Shown piece after piece: positions 6,277 to 14,214 of a stretch of DNA of 16,081 nucleotides (position 1 is the first letter of the stretch; each line of letters starts with the position of its first letter). Made by a program: the position numbers and the translations under genes. The notes under the pieces are model-generated. The model was not told the origin of the DNA. It was given only the letters and a program-made list of their open reading frames with translations, and searched no databases. The DNA comes from Deltaproteobacteria bacterium (GTDB taxonomy: Bacteria > Desulfobacterota > Desulfarculia > Adiutricales > Adiutricaceae). The stretch is taken from assembly GCA_031277995.1 (NCBI GenBank), contig JAITLH010000200.1:1-16081 (forward strand). The letters are read 5' to 3'.

Positions 6277-6336
6277 CTAAATTTAAATTTTTTTTAGCCG
6301 CGAGGCTAAGCTTTAATCGGACCCCTAAATTTAAAT
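6277..6336. repeat. CTAAATTTAAAT repeat pair with a GNRA-loop hairpin between
   Basis: The exact 12-mer CTAAATTTAAAT, itself largely palindromic, occurs at 6277-6288 and 6325-6336, again 48 bases apart. Between them TTAGCC (6294-6299) pairs with GGCTAA (6304-6309) across a GCGA tetraloop. All lie in the leader or promoter of the giant helicase. Confidence 0.5.
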
Positions 6337-6365
6337 CATATTGGGACGCGTATAAGGGAATGGGC

Positions 6366-9300
6366 ATGGATACTCTACCTATCGGCTACGACGAACTTCT
6401 AAGAACCAAGCTGGCCTTGATGCGAAAAAAGGTTATCGATTTGTCGAATCGTAACCCGCTAATAAACGTGGGTTTGAGCCCGCGTTCGGCCTCGATCGTA
6501 AGGGTCGTGGACGAGCTTCCGGAGATCTTGGCCTATCGGCTAAGGCAAAGGCAGACCATGGCCTTTAAGGCCCTGCCGGAATTGGACGAGAATAATCCGG
6601 CCGACGAGAAAACCTCGAAGTTTAGGGCTTACCTTAACGCCCTTAAGGCCGAGGACATGGAGTATCTGGATTTCGCGGCCAACCAAACCTCGGGGAACAT
6701 GGCCACGCCCGAGGAGGTCGAACTTGAGGAAAGGAAACTAAAAGACAAAGTCCGGGCCATTTTAAAGCTGCCGCCAAGGCCCGCCAAGGGGGGCTTTAAT
6801 TTGGAAGATCACGCCCGGGCCAACGGCATAGATCCAAGCTTTGAACTGCCCGCCCCCGGGGAGAGCGGTTTGCCCAACCGCCAGGATTACGAGATCCAGA
6901 CGCTGTTTTTGCCAAGCGATCTTAATCGCCGCCTGACCGCGCTTTATGGCAAGTGCCGAACCTGGGAAGAGGAAACGGGCATAAACGCCTTCCACGCCGC
7001 CTTTGGCTTACTTAGGTGGTCGGATGCCTCAAACAAGGACAAGATCATAAACTCGCCCTTGGTTTTGCTGCCGGTCAAGCTGGAACTAAGAAGGTCGAAT
7101 AAGGGGCCCAAGTTTTTGGTCACGGCCGACGGGGACGATTGCGTTTTGAATTTCGTCCTTTCGGAAAAACTAAAACTCGAACACTCGCTCCAGTTGCCCG
7201 ATTTCCAGGGCGGCCAAAACGTCGAGGATTACTTCGAGACGATAAAGGCGGCCATAGCCGATCGGGACAAATGGAGCCTTTCCCGGCAAGTGATTTTTGG
7301 CATTTTCCCCTCGGCCAAAATGGCCATCTACCACGATCTAAACCCTGATAAGTCTTGGTATTCCAAAAACCGCGTGATAGTCGATCTTCTCTATGGCCGG
7401 GAAACCGCCGCCCTGGAAACGGTCGCCCCCACCTACGACGTCGATAAGCCCGAGATCGACCGCTCGATCAATCCCTTGGTTTTGAGCGCCGATTCCTCCC
7501 AGGTCAGCGCCGTCTACGACGCCATGGCCGGAAAAAACCTGGCCCTGGAAGGCCCCCCGGGCACCGGCAAATCCCAGTCCATCGTTAACATCATCGCCGC
7601 CGCCCTGAAAAAAGGCCACAAGGTTCTTTTCGTGGCCGAAAAAATGGCCGCCCTGGAAGTCGTGAAATCGCGACTTGAGGCCATAGGGCTGGGCAATTTT
7701 CTCTTGCCCTTACAAGCCAACCGTTCCGAGCGGGCCCAGGTCGTGGCCGCCCTAAGAAGCCGCGTCAACATGGCCCCCCCGCCCCCGCCGCCGGATTTCG
7801 CGCCCTTAAACGATCAGCTAAACGAGGCCCGCCATAAACTAAACGCCTACATAAGCCTTATCTCGGAACCCTTTGGGAGCGCCGGCCTATCGATAAGGGA
7901 CGTTTTGGGGCGCTTTCGGGCCACCGCCGAGGTCTTAAACGGGGCCCCCAGGGCCCTCGATAACCCCAGCGTCCCCGAGCTTCTGACTTTGGACAAGCAC
8001 AAAATCGAGGCCCTAAAGAAAGCCGCGAACGACTTGGAAAAGGCCGCCCTCGAGGCGGCGGCCGCCTCGGATAACTGGCGGGGCTTAAAGGTTTACGAAC
8101 TTGACGCCATATTGGCCAAAAGCATATCCGACCAAGCCGATTTGGCTTACGCTTCCCTAAGCGAGGTTAGCGATCTTAAAGCCAGGATGTCGGGTTTCGC
8201 CTTAGACGATCTAAAAGACTCGGAAATCGACCAAGCCATAAGTTTTCTGGGCCAAGCCCTTGGCCTTTACCCGGACTTGGATCATGATCTGGTCGAAAGG
8301 TTAAGCGCCCCCGGGGGTTTACCCAAGGTCAACGATTACTTGGATAAGCTCGAACGCCACGAATTTTTAAAGACCCATTTAAGCGCCCTTTTAACCGACG
8401 CCCAGTCAAGCCAAACCCTGGATAACCTGACCCAGGCGGCCATTTTGGCCGAGAAGATGAACTTCCACTCGCTCGATCTCGAAAAATGCCATCGGGAACT
8501 GGCCGAGGCCAACCAAGACCTAAACGAGATGATCGAGGATCTGGGTAACCTAACCCCCGTGGTCAAGGCTTACCCGATCGTGGGTACCATGTCCTTTGAC
8601 GATCTGGCCGCCGTAAGGGAACACGTCCTGGGTTTTGACCCCAGGGTCCTTAACCTTAGAACCAACCCGCGCCCGGCCGCCTCGCGACTAAGCCAGCTAA
8701 GTTACCTGTTAAACCAAGGCCTGGCCCTAAGAAACCAGCAAACCGAGCTGGCGGCTAAGTTTCCCATAAAAACCTCGCCGGGCCTGATTCCCCCGCCCCA
8801 GGCCCTAATGGACGCCGCGGAGCGCTTACGAAAGGACGGCTTTTTTAGTCGCCTATTTGGCCCCTTCCGGGCGGCCAAGGCCCTGTACCATAACCTTACC
8901 AGGGTTGACGAGTTTGACAGCGCCCAGGCCGCCCACGAACTTAGCGAGCTGGCCACTTTTATCCAGGCCAAACAAAGATTCGAAACCGCCCCCGAGTTAA
9001 TGGAGGCCTTTCCCAATCTTTTTTATGGCCTTAATTCCGACCTAAACCTCATGCTGGGCCTGGTCAATTACTACCAGTTAATCGATCAAAATTTCGCCGG
9101 CCTGGCCAACCAAGAGATCGCGAACTTATTGTGCCACGGGGAGGCCAACCTCCTTTCTTCCATTCCCGCCGTCAAATCCCAGGAAGAGGACGATTACGAA
9201 CAACTAAAAACCGTCCACGCCGATTTGGATAAGTGGTACCATGAAGGCCTTACGGCTTACGAGAAATTGGCCAAGCTCCTCTTTTTTGGCGAGGGCCCCA

Positions 9301-12300
9301 ATAAGGCCAAGCCCTTAATTAAGGCCGATCCCCAAAGCGTGGACGCTTTTATCGAGGCCGCCAAAACCAAACTTGGCGAAAAGATGCCCCATGTCTTTAC
9401 GCCCCAGGAAATCGCCCCGGCCGCCGCGCCCCTAAGCCTTGGCCCGGCCCCTTACGGGGCCCCAGACCCGGCCCTGGCTTTGGCCCCCTACCCGGCCCTT
9501 CCGGCGGCCCAAACCTTCGTTAAGCTGGTCCAGGAACGCTTTAGGCTCAAAGGCGATCTCGAAAGCGACCAGACGGCCAAGGAACTTTTGGGCGAAAAAT
9601 TCCAGGGGCCGGAAACCACCCGCTCTTTGGTGGCAGGCGAACTCGAGGCCTTAAAACTAATTGAACAGGCCGGCCCCAACGGCTGGGATCTTTACCGGGC
9701 CCTTTCGAACGAAGAAATTGGCCAACTGCCCTCGATTTTGACCGACATTAAGGAAAAACTCATAAATTTCGACGAGGCCTTGTCCAGTCTCACTTCTTTA
9801 ACCGGGGTCGATTTCAAGGCCAAGATTTCGCCCCTTTCCGACCAAGAGGCGGAAATTTTCGCCAAAAACCTCGCCGGGGATCAAAAGGGCCTTTTCGCCC
9901 ACGCCGCCTTGGAAGCCGGGAAGAAAAAAGTAAACGATCTGGGCCTGGCTTGGTTTTTGGGCGCCTTTGAGGCCGAAAACAAGCCCCTAAAAAACCTGGC
10001 CGCCGTTTTGGAAGCGGCCATCTATCGGGCCATGGCCCTTAAGGTCCGGCAAACCCATAACCAGGAGCTCTTGAATTTTTCTTCCCTGGAGCTTAACCGT
10101 TACCGGGAAGCGTTGGCCCAAAGGGATCTTGACTTAATCAAGTGGGCCCGGCTCGATTTGGCCCGCGCCCTTTTCATGGGGGCCAACCCTCCGGTGGGCG
10201 TCTCCTTTGGGCGAAAAAGCGATTACACGCAATATTCTTTGCTCGTTAACGAGATCGGGAAGAAAAAACAGTTCACCCCCATCAGAAACCTCATTGGCCG
10301 GGCGGCCCAGGCCATCATGGAACTTAAGCCCTGCTGGATGATGTCGCCCACGGCCGTGTCGCAATATCTCTCGGACGAAAGCGTCACCTTTGACCTGGGC
10401 ATTTTGGACGAGGCCTCGCAGATGCCGCCGGAAAACGCCATTCCCTCCCTGGCCCGTTGCAAACAAATAATCATCGTCGGGGACACCAACCAATTGCCGC
10501 CCACCAACTTTTTCCAAAAAAACGTTTTGGCGGAATCCTACGTCGACGAGGACGGCGGCGAGGCCGAGCCGGAGACCTTGGAAGAGTCGATTCTGGAAGT
10601 GGCCATCGAGAGGTTTTCGCCAAAAAGGCGATTATTGTGGCATTATCGCTCCCGGCACTCGGCGCTGATAAATTTTTGCAACCACGTAATCTACGACGAC
10701 GAGCTGACCGTTTATCCCTCGCCCTCGGAAAAACGTCCCGACATGGGCCTGACCCTCGTTAAGGTTCCGGGGCTTTACCAAAGGAGCCTTAACCCCATCG
10801 AGGCCCAAACGATGGTCAAATGGGCTTTGTCCCACATGAAAAACGACCCCAATCGTTCCCTTGGCCTAGTCACCTTCAACGAAAAACAGCGAAGCTTCAT
10901 AAGCGATCTGATGGAAAGGGCCATCGAGTCCAACGATTACGCCCTCAAATACGTGGACGATTGGAAAAACCGAAACGACGGCCTGGAAACTTTTTTCGTG
11001 AAAAACCTCGAAAACGTCCAAGGCGACGAACGAGACGTCATCTTCATCGGCACCGTTTACGGGCCGGAAAAAAAAGACGGCCCGGTGGCCCAGCGTTTTG
11101 GGCCGGTCACCGGCGCCTCGGGCCGAAGGCGTTTAAACGTCCTTTTTTCCCGGGCCAAGCAAAAGATCGTCACCTTCACCTCCATGGGTCCGGCGGACGT
11201 CAAGGCCAACGAGGCCGACCAAACCGGGACCTCCATGCTTAAACAATGGCTGACCTATTGCGAAATGGGCGGGCTGGGCCAGGAGTTTAAAAAACGCCCC
11301 GAGGGTTTAGAAAACGAACCCAGCCTTGAGAAACACGTCCTTTCCAAGGTCAAAGCCCTGGGCTTCCAAGTTGACCAAAACGTCGGAACCGAGGGTTACG
11401 CCCTGGATCTGACCGTGGCCTCCGATTCCTACCCCATGGGCTACCTAATGGGCCTGGAAGGCGACGGCCCGTCTTACAACCAAAACGTCTCCGATCGAGA
11501 CCGCGATCGCCTGCGCCCCGAAGTCCTAACGGGCCTGGGCTGGAAACTTGGCCGCCTCTGGACCAGCGCCTGGTACGCCAATCCCGACGGCGAATTGGAG
11601 GCCCTCAAAACCGCCCTGGACCTAAACCTCTCCGAAGCCCAAGCCGCCTTGGCCAAACTCCCCCCGACCCCCGACCCCCTGGCGGCCCCGGGGTCCCCCG
11701 CTGACGGCTTCGCGCCGGACCAAGATATCGAAGACGACCTCGACCAAGAGCTAGACGACGAGGATACCGACGACGATCCCGGCGTTTTGGGCCCCGAGGC
11801 CCAATCCTCCCCGGGCCCCGATGACGTCAAGCGGGTGGCCGTCGGCGATCTGGTCAAAATCAAATATTTGGACCCGCCCCAATCGACCAAGGAGATCTTC
11901 ATAGTCGATTCCGACAACGGCTTGGGCGAAAACTATTACCCAAAGGATTCCCCTTTGGCCCTGGTCCTACTTGACCAAGAAGAGGAAGACGAGGTTCAAT
12001 TCCTGCGCGACAAAAGGATCAAAAACATTTTGATCGAGTCCATAACCAAAGGGGCGGCTTTATCGGCCAAACCCAAACCGGCCCAGGGAGTTTCCATCTC
12101 GACCAGGGTTCAATTTCCCGCCCCAACCTTAGACGATGACGGCCGCGTTTTAGACGACGACAACGGCGATCCCGAGGACGGGCGCGAAGAAAACGCCTTG
12201 TTGGCTTTGCTTAACGTGGCTCCCGGCGATCAATCCCGCTTGCAGGACCCGGATTATCGAGAGGCCTTGTCGGAACTGTCCCTTCGTTTGATCGACGGTT

Positions 12301-12701
12301 TGGGCCCCATACAGTTTATGACCGTCAGCCAAGTCCTGGCCAAGGCCCACGGTTACAATCGCCGCGGCCCCAATATCGACAAGGCCATCAAAAAGGCCAT
12401 CGGCAATAAGCGGGAAAAAACCTCCGCCCCCAACAAAGAAATCGTCTATTGGCCGCTTAACGTAACGCCGGCCAAAATCGTCCCCTTTCGCGGCCTGGAA
12501 GTAAACGGCATCCCCAGGGATCGAAAGCAAATCCCCTACCCCGAACTCCTGGGCCTGGCTAGGGAAATCCTTAAAGCCCACCCCAACGCCGAGCAAATCC
12601 CGGCCATGGCCGCGGAACTCGGGATTGGCCGTTTAACCAACCAAACCAGGGATCACCTCTCCGGCCTCTTAAAATCGGCCAAGCTGATGGGGACGGATTA
12701 A
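6366..12701 (+). CDS. Giant DUF4011-type SF1 helicase-nuclease (probable phage defence)
   Basis: A 2111-residue protein; numbers below count from the upstream ATG at 6360. I chose the ATG at 6366 because AAGGG (6354-6358) is seven bases before it, versus one base before 6360. Domains in order: DUF4011-like N-terminus (about 12-350, starting KVIDLSNRNPLIN); Walker A GPPGTGKS (398-405); a long helical insertion with an Ala/Pro-rich patch near 1015-1050; motif II DEAS (1350-1353); motif III GDTNQLPP (1374-1381); motif VI RRRLNVLFSRAK (1589-1600); a Vsr/MTES_1575-like nuclease domain (about 1655-1760) with Glu1657, Asp1683, Glu1700 and Asp1702; an acidic hinge (about 1790-1807); a GreA/GreB C-terminal-like segment (about 1824-1900); and a DUF3320-like tail (about 1970-2045). 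Proteins with the DUF4011-helicase-nuclease layout are recorded as single-gene anti-phage factors (Hhe, from memory). The nucleic-acid target is unknown. Codon use resembles its neighbours. Confidence 0.9.
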   Translation: MDTLPIGYDELLRTKLALMRKKVIDLSNRNPLINVGLSPRSASIVRVVDELPEILAYRLRQRQTMAFKALPELDENNPADEKTSKFRAYLNALKAEDMEYLDFAANQTSGNMATPEEVELEERKLKDKVRAILKLPPRPAKGGFNLEDHARANGIDPSFELPAPGESGLPNRQDYEIQTLFLPSDLNRRLTALYGKCRTWEEETGINAFHAAFGLLRWSDASNKDKIINSPLVLLPVKLELRRSNKGPKFLVTADGDDCVLNFVLSEKLKLEHSLQLPDFQGGQNVEDYFETIKAAIADRDKWSLSRQVIFGIFPSAKMAIYHDLNPDKSWYSKNRVIVDLLYGRETAALETVAPTYDVDKPEIDRSINPLVLSADSSQVSAVYDAMAGKNLALEGPPGTGKSQSIVNIIAAALKKGHKVLFVAEKMAALEVVKSRLEAIGLGNFLLPLQANRSERAQVVAALRSRVNMAPPPPPPDFAPLNDQLNEARHKLNAYISLISEPFGSAGLSIRDVLGRFRATAEVLNGAPRALDNPSVPELLTLDKHKIEALKKAANDLEKAALEAAAASDNWRGLKVYELDAILAKSISDQADLAYASLSEVSDLKARMSGFALDDLKDSEIDQAISFLGQALGLYPDLDHDLVERLSAPGGLPKVNDYLDKLERHEFLKTHLSALLTDAQSSQTLDNLTQAAILAEKMNFHSLDLEKCHRELAEANQDLNEMIEDLGNLTPVVKAYPIVGTMSFDDLAAVREHVLGFDPRVLNLRTNPRPAASRLSQLSYLLNQGLALRNQQTELAAKFPIKTSPGLIPPPQALMDAAERLRKDGFFSRLFGPFRAAKALYHNLTRVDEFDSAQAAHELSELATFIQAKQRFETAPELMEAFPNLFYGLNSDLNLMLGLVNYYQLIDQNFAGLANQEIANLLCHGEANLLSSIPAVKSQEEDDYEQLKTVHADLDKWYHEGLTAYEKLAKLLFFGEGPNKAKPLIKADPQSVDAFIEAAKTKLGEKMPHVFTPQEIAPAAAPLSLGPAPYGAPDPALALAPYPALPAAQTFVKLVQERFRLKGDLESDQTAKELLGEKFQGPETTRSLVAGELEALKLIEQAGPNGWDLYRALSNEEIGQLPSILTDIKEKLINFDEALSSLTSLTGVDFKAKISPLSDQEAEIFAKNLAGDQKGLFAHAALEAGKKKVNDLGLAWFLGAFEAENKPLKNLAAVLEAAIYRAMALKVRQTHNQELLNFSSLELNRYREALAQRDLDLIKWARLDLARALFMGANPPVGVSFGRKSDYTQYSLLVNEIGKKKQFTPIRNLIGRAAQAIMELKPCWMMSPTAVSQYLSDESVTFDLGILDEASQMPPENAIPSLARCKQIIIVGDTNQLPPTNFFQKNVLAESYVDEDGGEAEPETLEESILEVAIERFSPKRRLLWHYRSRHSALINFCNHVIYDDELTVYPSPSEKRPDMGLTLVKVPGLYQRSLNPIEAQTMVKWALSHMKNDPNRSLGLVTFNEKQRSFISDLMERAIESNDYALKYVDDWKNRNDGLETFFVKNLENVQGDERDVIFIGTVYGPEKKDGPVAQRFGPVTGASGRRRLNVLFSRAKQKIVTFTSMGPADVKANEADQTGTSMLKQWLTYCEMGGLGQEFKKRPEGLENEPSLEKHVLSKVKALGFQVDQNVGTEGYALDLTVASDSYPMGYLMGLEGDGPSYNQNVSDRDRDRLRPEVLTGLGWKLGRLWTSAWYANPDGELEALKTALDLNLSEAQAALAKLPPTPDPLAAPGSPADGFAPDQDIEDDLDQELDDEDTDDDPGVLGPEAQSSPGPDDVKRVAVGDLVKIKYLDPPQSTKEIFIVDSDNGLGENYYPKDSPLALVLLDQEEEDEVQFLRDKRIKNILIESITKGAALSAKPKPAQGVSISTRVQFPAPTLDDDGRVLDDDNGDPEDGREENALLALLNVAPGDQSRLQDPDYREALSELSLRLIDGLGPIQFMTVSQVLAKAHGYNRRGPNIDKAIKKAIGNKREKTSAPNKEIVYWPLNVTPAKIVPFRGLEVNGIPRDRKQIPYPELLGLAREILKAHPNAEQIPAMAAELGIGRLTNQTRDHLSGLLKSAKLMGTD

Positions 12702-12711
12702 ACCAAGGCGG

Positions 12712-12765
12712 TTAACCCAAAAACCACCCAAAACGATCCAAAACCACCCAAAAAGCTTGGGTTAA
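12712..12765. repeat. Repeats downstream of the giant helicase
   Basis: AAACCACCCAAAA occurs at 12721-12733 and 12741-12753, exactly 20 bases apart. The pair is enclosed by an inverted repeat, TTAACCCAA (12712-12720) with TTGGGTTAA (12757-12765). No T-run follows, so this is not a standard terminator. Confidence 0.5.
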
Positions 12766-12858
12766 ACCCCGGGGCCCAAAATAAGTTATAATGCCTATAT
12801 TCGTTTAAGTTTTTTTCGCCCCGGCGGCCAAACCCCAAAAAAGGCCAAGGGACTTATC

Positions 12859-12874
12859 GGTCAACCAATTGACC
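12859..12874. promoter_or_regulatory. Operator-like palindrome upstream of the anchored protein gene
   Basis: GGTCAACCAATTGACC is a perfect six-base inverted repeat with a four-base centre. It lies 45 bases before the candidate -35 of the next gene and has the size of a dimeric regulator site. Confidence 0.35.
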
Positions 12875-12918
12875 CATAAAAAATAGATCCAAAGCTTTAA
12901 AAAATAAATATTTTTAAT

Positions 12919-12947
12919 TTTAACTTATAAATTACCAAATTTATAAT
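12919..12947 (+). promoter_or_regulatory. Candidate promoter with an overlapping palindrome
   Basis: TTTAAC (12919-12924), a 17-base spacer and a perfect TATAAT (12942-12947) form a plausible promoter. A perfect nine-base inverted repeat, TTATAAATT (12925-12933) with AATTTATAA (12938-12946), fills the spacer and most of the -10. A bound dimer here would block RNA polymerase. Confidence 0.45.
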
Positions 12948-12984
12948 TTTTCATCTTCTACATTGACCTTGTTGGGAGGCTATC

Positions 12985-14148
12985 ATGAGTATTTTTAGCA
13001 AAGAGAGCTGGAAAGTGACATACCAATTCCTTCAGTCAAAAAAATATCCCATATTTTTCGGCCTCATCGCCCTGGCCTTAGTGGGAGCCATAGTTCTCTT
13101 CGCCCTCACCCGCGGCGATCCGGCGGTCCAGGTCGCCAAATCAACCCAAGCGGCCTCCCCAGCCACTCCCGAAAAAACCCCCGAAACGCCCCCAGAGCCC
13201 GCCCAGGCTCCCGACGGCCCCATAACCCCCGAGCCGGCCACCCCAGAGCCTCCTGACCCCGCTAGCGAGCCCGTTTCCGACGCGCCCGAAACCCCCGCGC
13301 CCGCCGAACCGGCCGCCGAAGCCGCGCCCGAACCGGCGCCCGAGGCCGCCCCCGAACCCGCGGTTGAACCCGCGGCCGTGCCAGCCGCCGAAGCTACCCC
13401 AGAAGCCGCCCTTGAAACTTCACCCGAGGTAACCCCGGTTGCCGAGAGCGAACCCGCCGCCGAACCGGCCCCCGAAGCCGCCCCTGAAACTTCACCCGAG
13501 GTAGCCCCGGTGGCCCAGAGCGAACCCGCGGCCGAGGCCGCGGCGGCTGGGCCCGCGGCCAATTTGGCCGTGGCCATAGGTCTTTCGAAGGTGGAGTATT
13601 ATCCGGGCGAGCCTATTTTATTGAACTTAATTTGGGCCGAAGGCGCGGCCAGTCCCTTCACGGTAGTAGTCGCCGAGTTGGGGGCCGGGGATGGTGAGTT
13701 TAAGGCCGCGGCCGGGCCCGGGGAGGATCAAACGAAAGTTTTGGCCCCGACGGAGCCTGGAAGTTACGAAATAAAGGTTTATTCGGGGACCGGGAACTTT
13801 GGCCCCCAGACCTTGTTGGCCAAGGCCTCGATTGGCGTTACCGCCTTGTCCTTGAACGCTTTTAACTTGGTGGTCATCGGGGAGGAGTTTAAGCCGGGAA
13901 GCAGGATCGGCATCGAAGTTTCGGGCGTGTCCGCCGACCTAATCGGAAAAGGGGCTTTCGTGGGCGTGTTTCCCCAGGGCGCCGGAAACGAGGGCTTTAT
14001 CTTCTCAATCGCCATCACCCAACCAAACGAGGAACTGTTCGTGGATCTGCCCTTCGCGCCGGGCCCGTATGAGATTCGCGCCTACGCCGGAAAAAAGCCC
14101 ATCGTCGATAGCGCTTTGGTGGCGGTCGTTCCCATCGACGTAAAATAA
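12985..14148 (+). CDS. Membrane-anchored protein with Ala/Pro/Glu-rich stalk and two similar beta-rich domains
   Basis: I do not recognise this 387-residue protein. A short cytoplasmic N-terminus is followed by one transmembrane segment (about 21-41) with no cleavage site that I can see. A low-complexity Ala/Pro/Glu stalk (about 43-190) contains a 24-residue tandem repeat. Then come two beta-rich, probably immunoglobulin-like domains (about 194-286 and 287-387). They look like duplicates: each ends with a PG-x-YEI motif followed by an alternating hydrophobic strand (PGSYEIKVYSG, PGPYEIRAYAG). The layout suggests a periplasm-facing domain pair held away from the inner membrane by a stalk. GGGAGG (12974-12979) lies five bases before the ATG. 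Its terminator is shared with the convergent transposase-like gene. The gene is real; a function cannot be given. Confidence 0.85.
   Translation: MSIFSKESWKVTYQFLQSKKYPIFFGLIALALVGAIVLFALTRGDPAVQVAKSTQAASPATPEKTPETPPEPAQAPDGPITPEPATPEPPDPASEPVSDAPETPAPAEPAAEAAPEPAPEAAPEPAVEPAAVPAAEATPEAALETSPEVTPVAESEPAAEPAPEAAPETSPEVAPVAQSEPAAEAAAAGPAANLAVAIGLSKVEYYPGEPILLNLIWAEGAASPFTVVVAELGAGDGEFKAAAGPGEDQTKVLAPTEPGSYEIKVYSGTGNFGPQTLLAKASIGVTALSLNAFNLVVIGEEFKPGSRIGIEVSGVSADLIGKGAFVGVFPQGAGNEGFIFSIAITQPNEELFVDLPFAPGPYEIRAYAGKKPIVDSALVAVVPIDVK
13399..13542 (+). repeat. 72-bp tandem repeat in the stalk
   Basis: Two 72-base units (13399-13470, 13471-13542) encode 24 residues each (139-162 and 163-186), with 20 of 24 identical. 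Both contain ETSPEV and SEPAAE. Changes are mostly synonymous or conservative, so the duplication has been kept in frame. Confidence 0.85.
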
Positions 14149-14170
14149 TCGCTTTTTTTCGCTAAGCGCC

Positions 14171-14214
14171 TAAAAAAAATCCAGGCCCGTCAACATGGGC
14201 CTGGATTTTTTTTT
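14171..14214. terminator. Bidirectional terminator shared by two convergent genes
   Basis: ATCCAGGCCC (14179-14188) pairs with GGGCCTGGAT (14197-14206) around an eight-base loop. The stem is flanked by A8 on the left and T9 on the right, so it works on both strands. It lies 23 bases after the anchored-protein stop, and its T-run overlaps the stop codon of the transposase-like gene (14213-14215). Confidence 0.9.

Noticed and set aside
7768..7795. C-run in the helicase gene that could be a frameshift site
   Set aside because: The run encodes a short polyproline stretch in a continuous frame; nothing suggests a second product.
13032..13577. 181-residue Ala/Ser/Gly-rich minus-strand frame
   Set aside because: It is the antisense of the Ala/Pro/Glu stalk and is pure low complexity.
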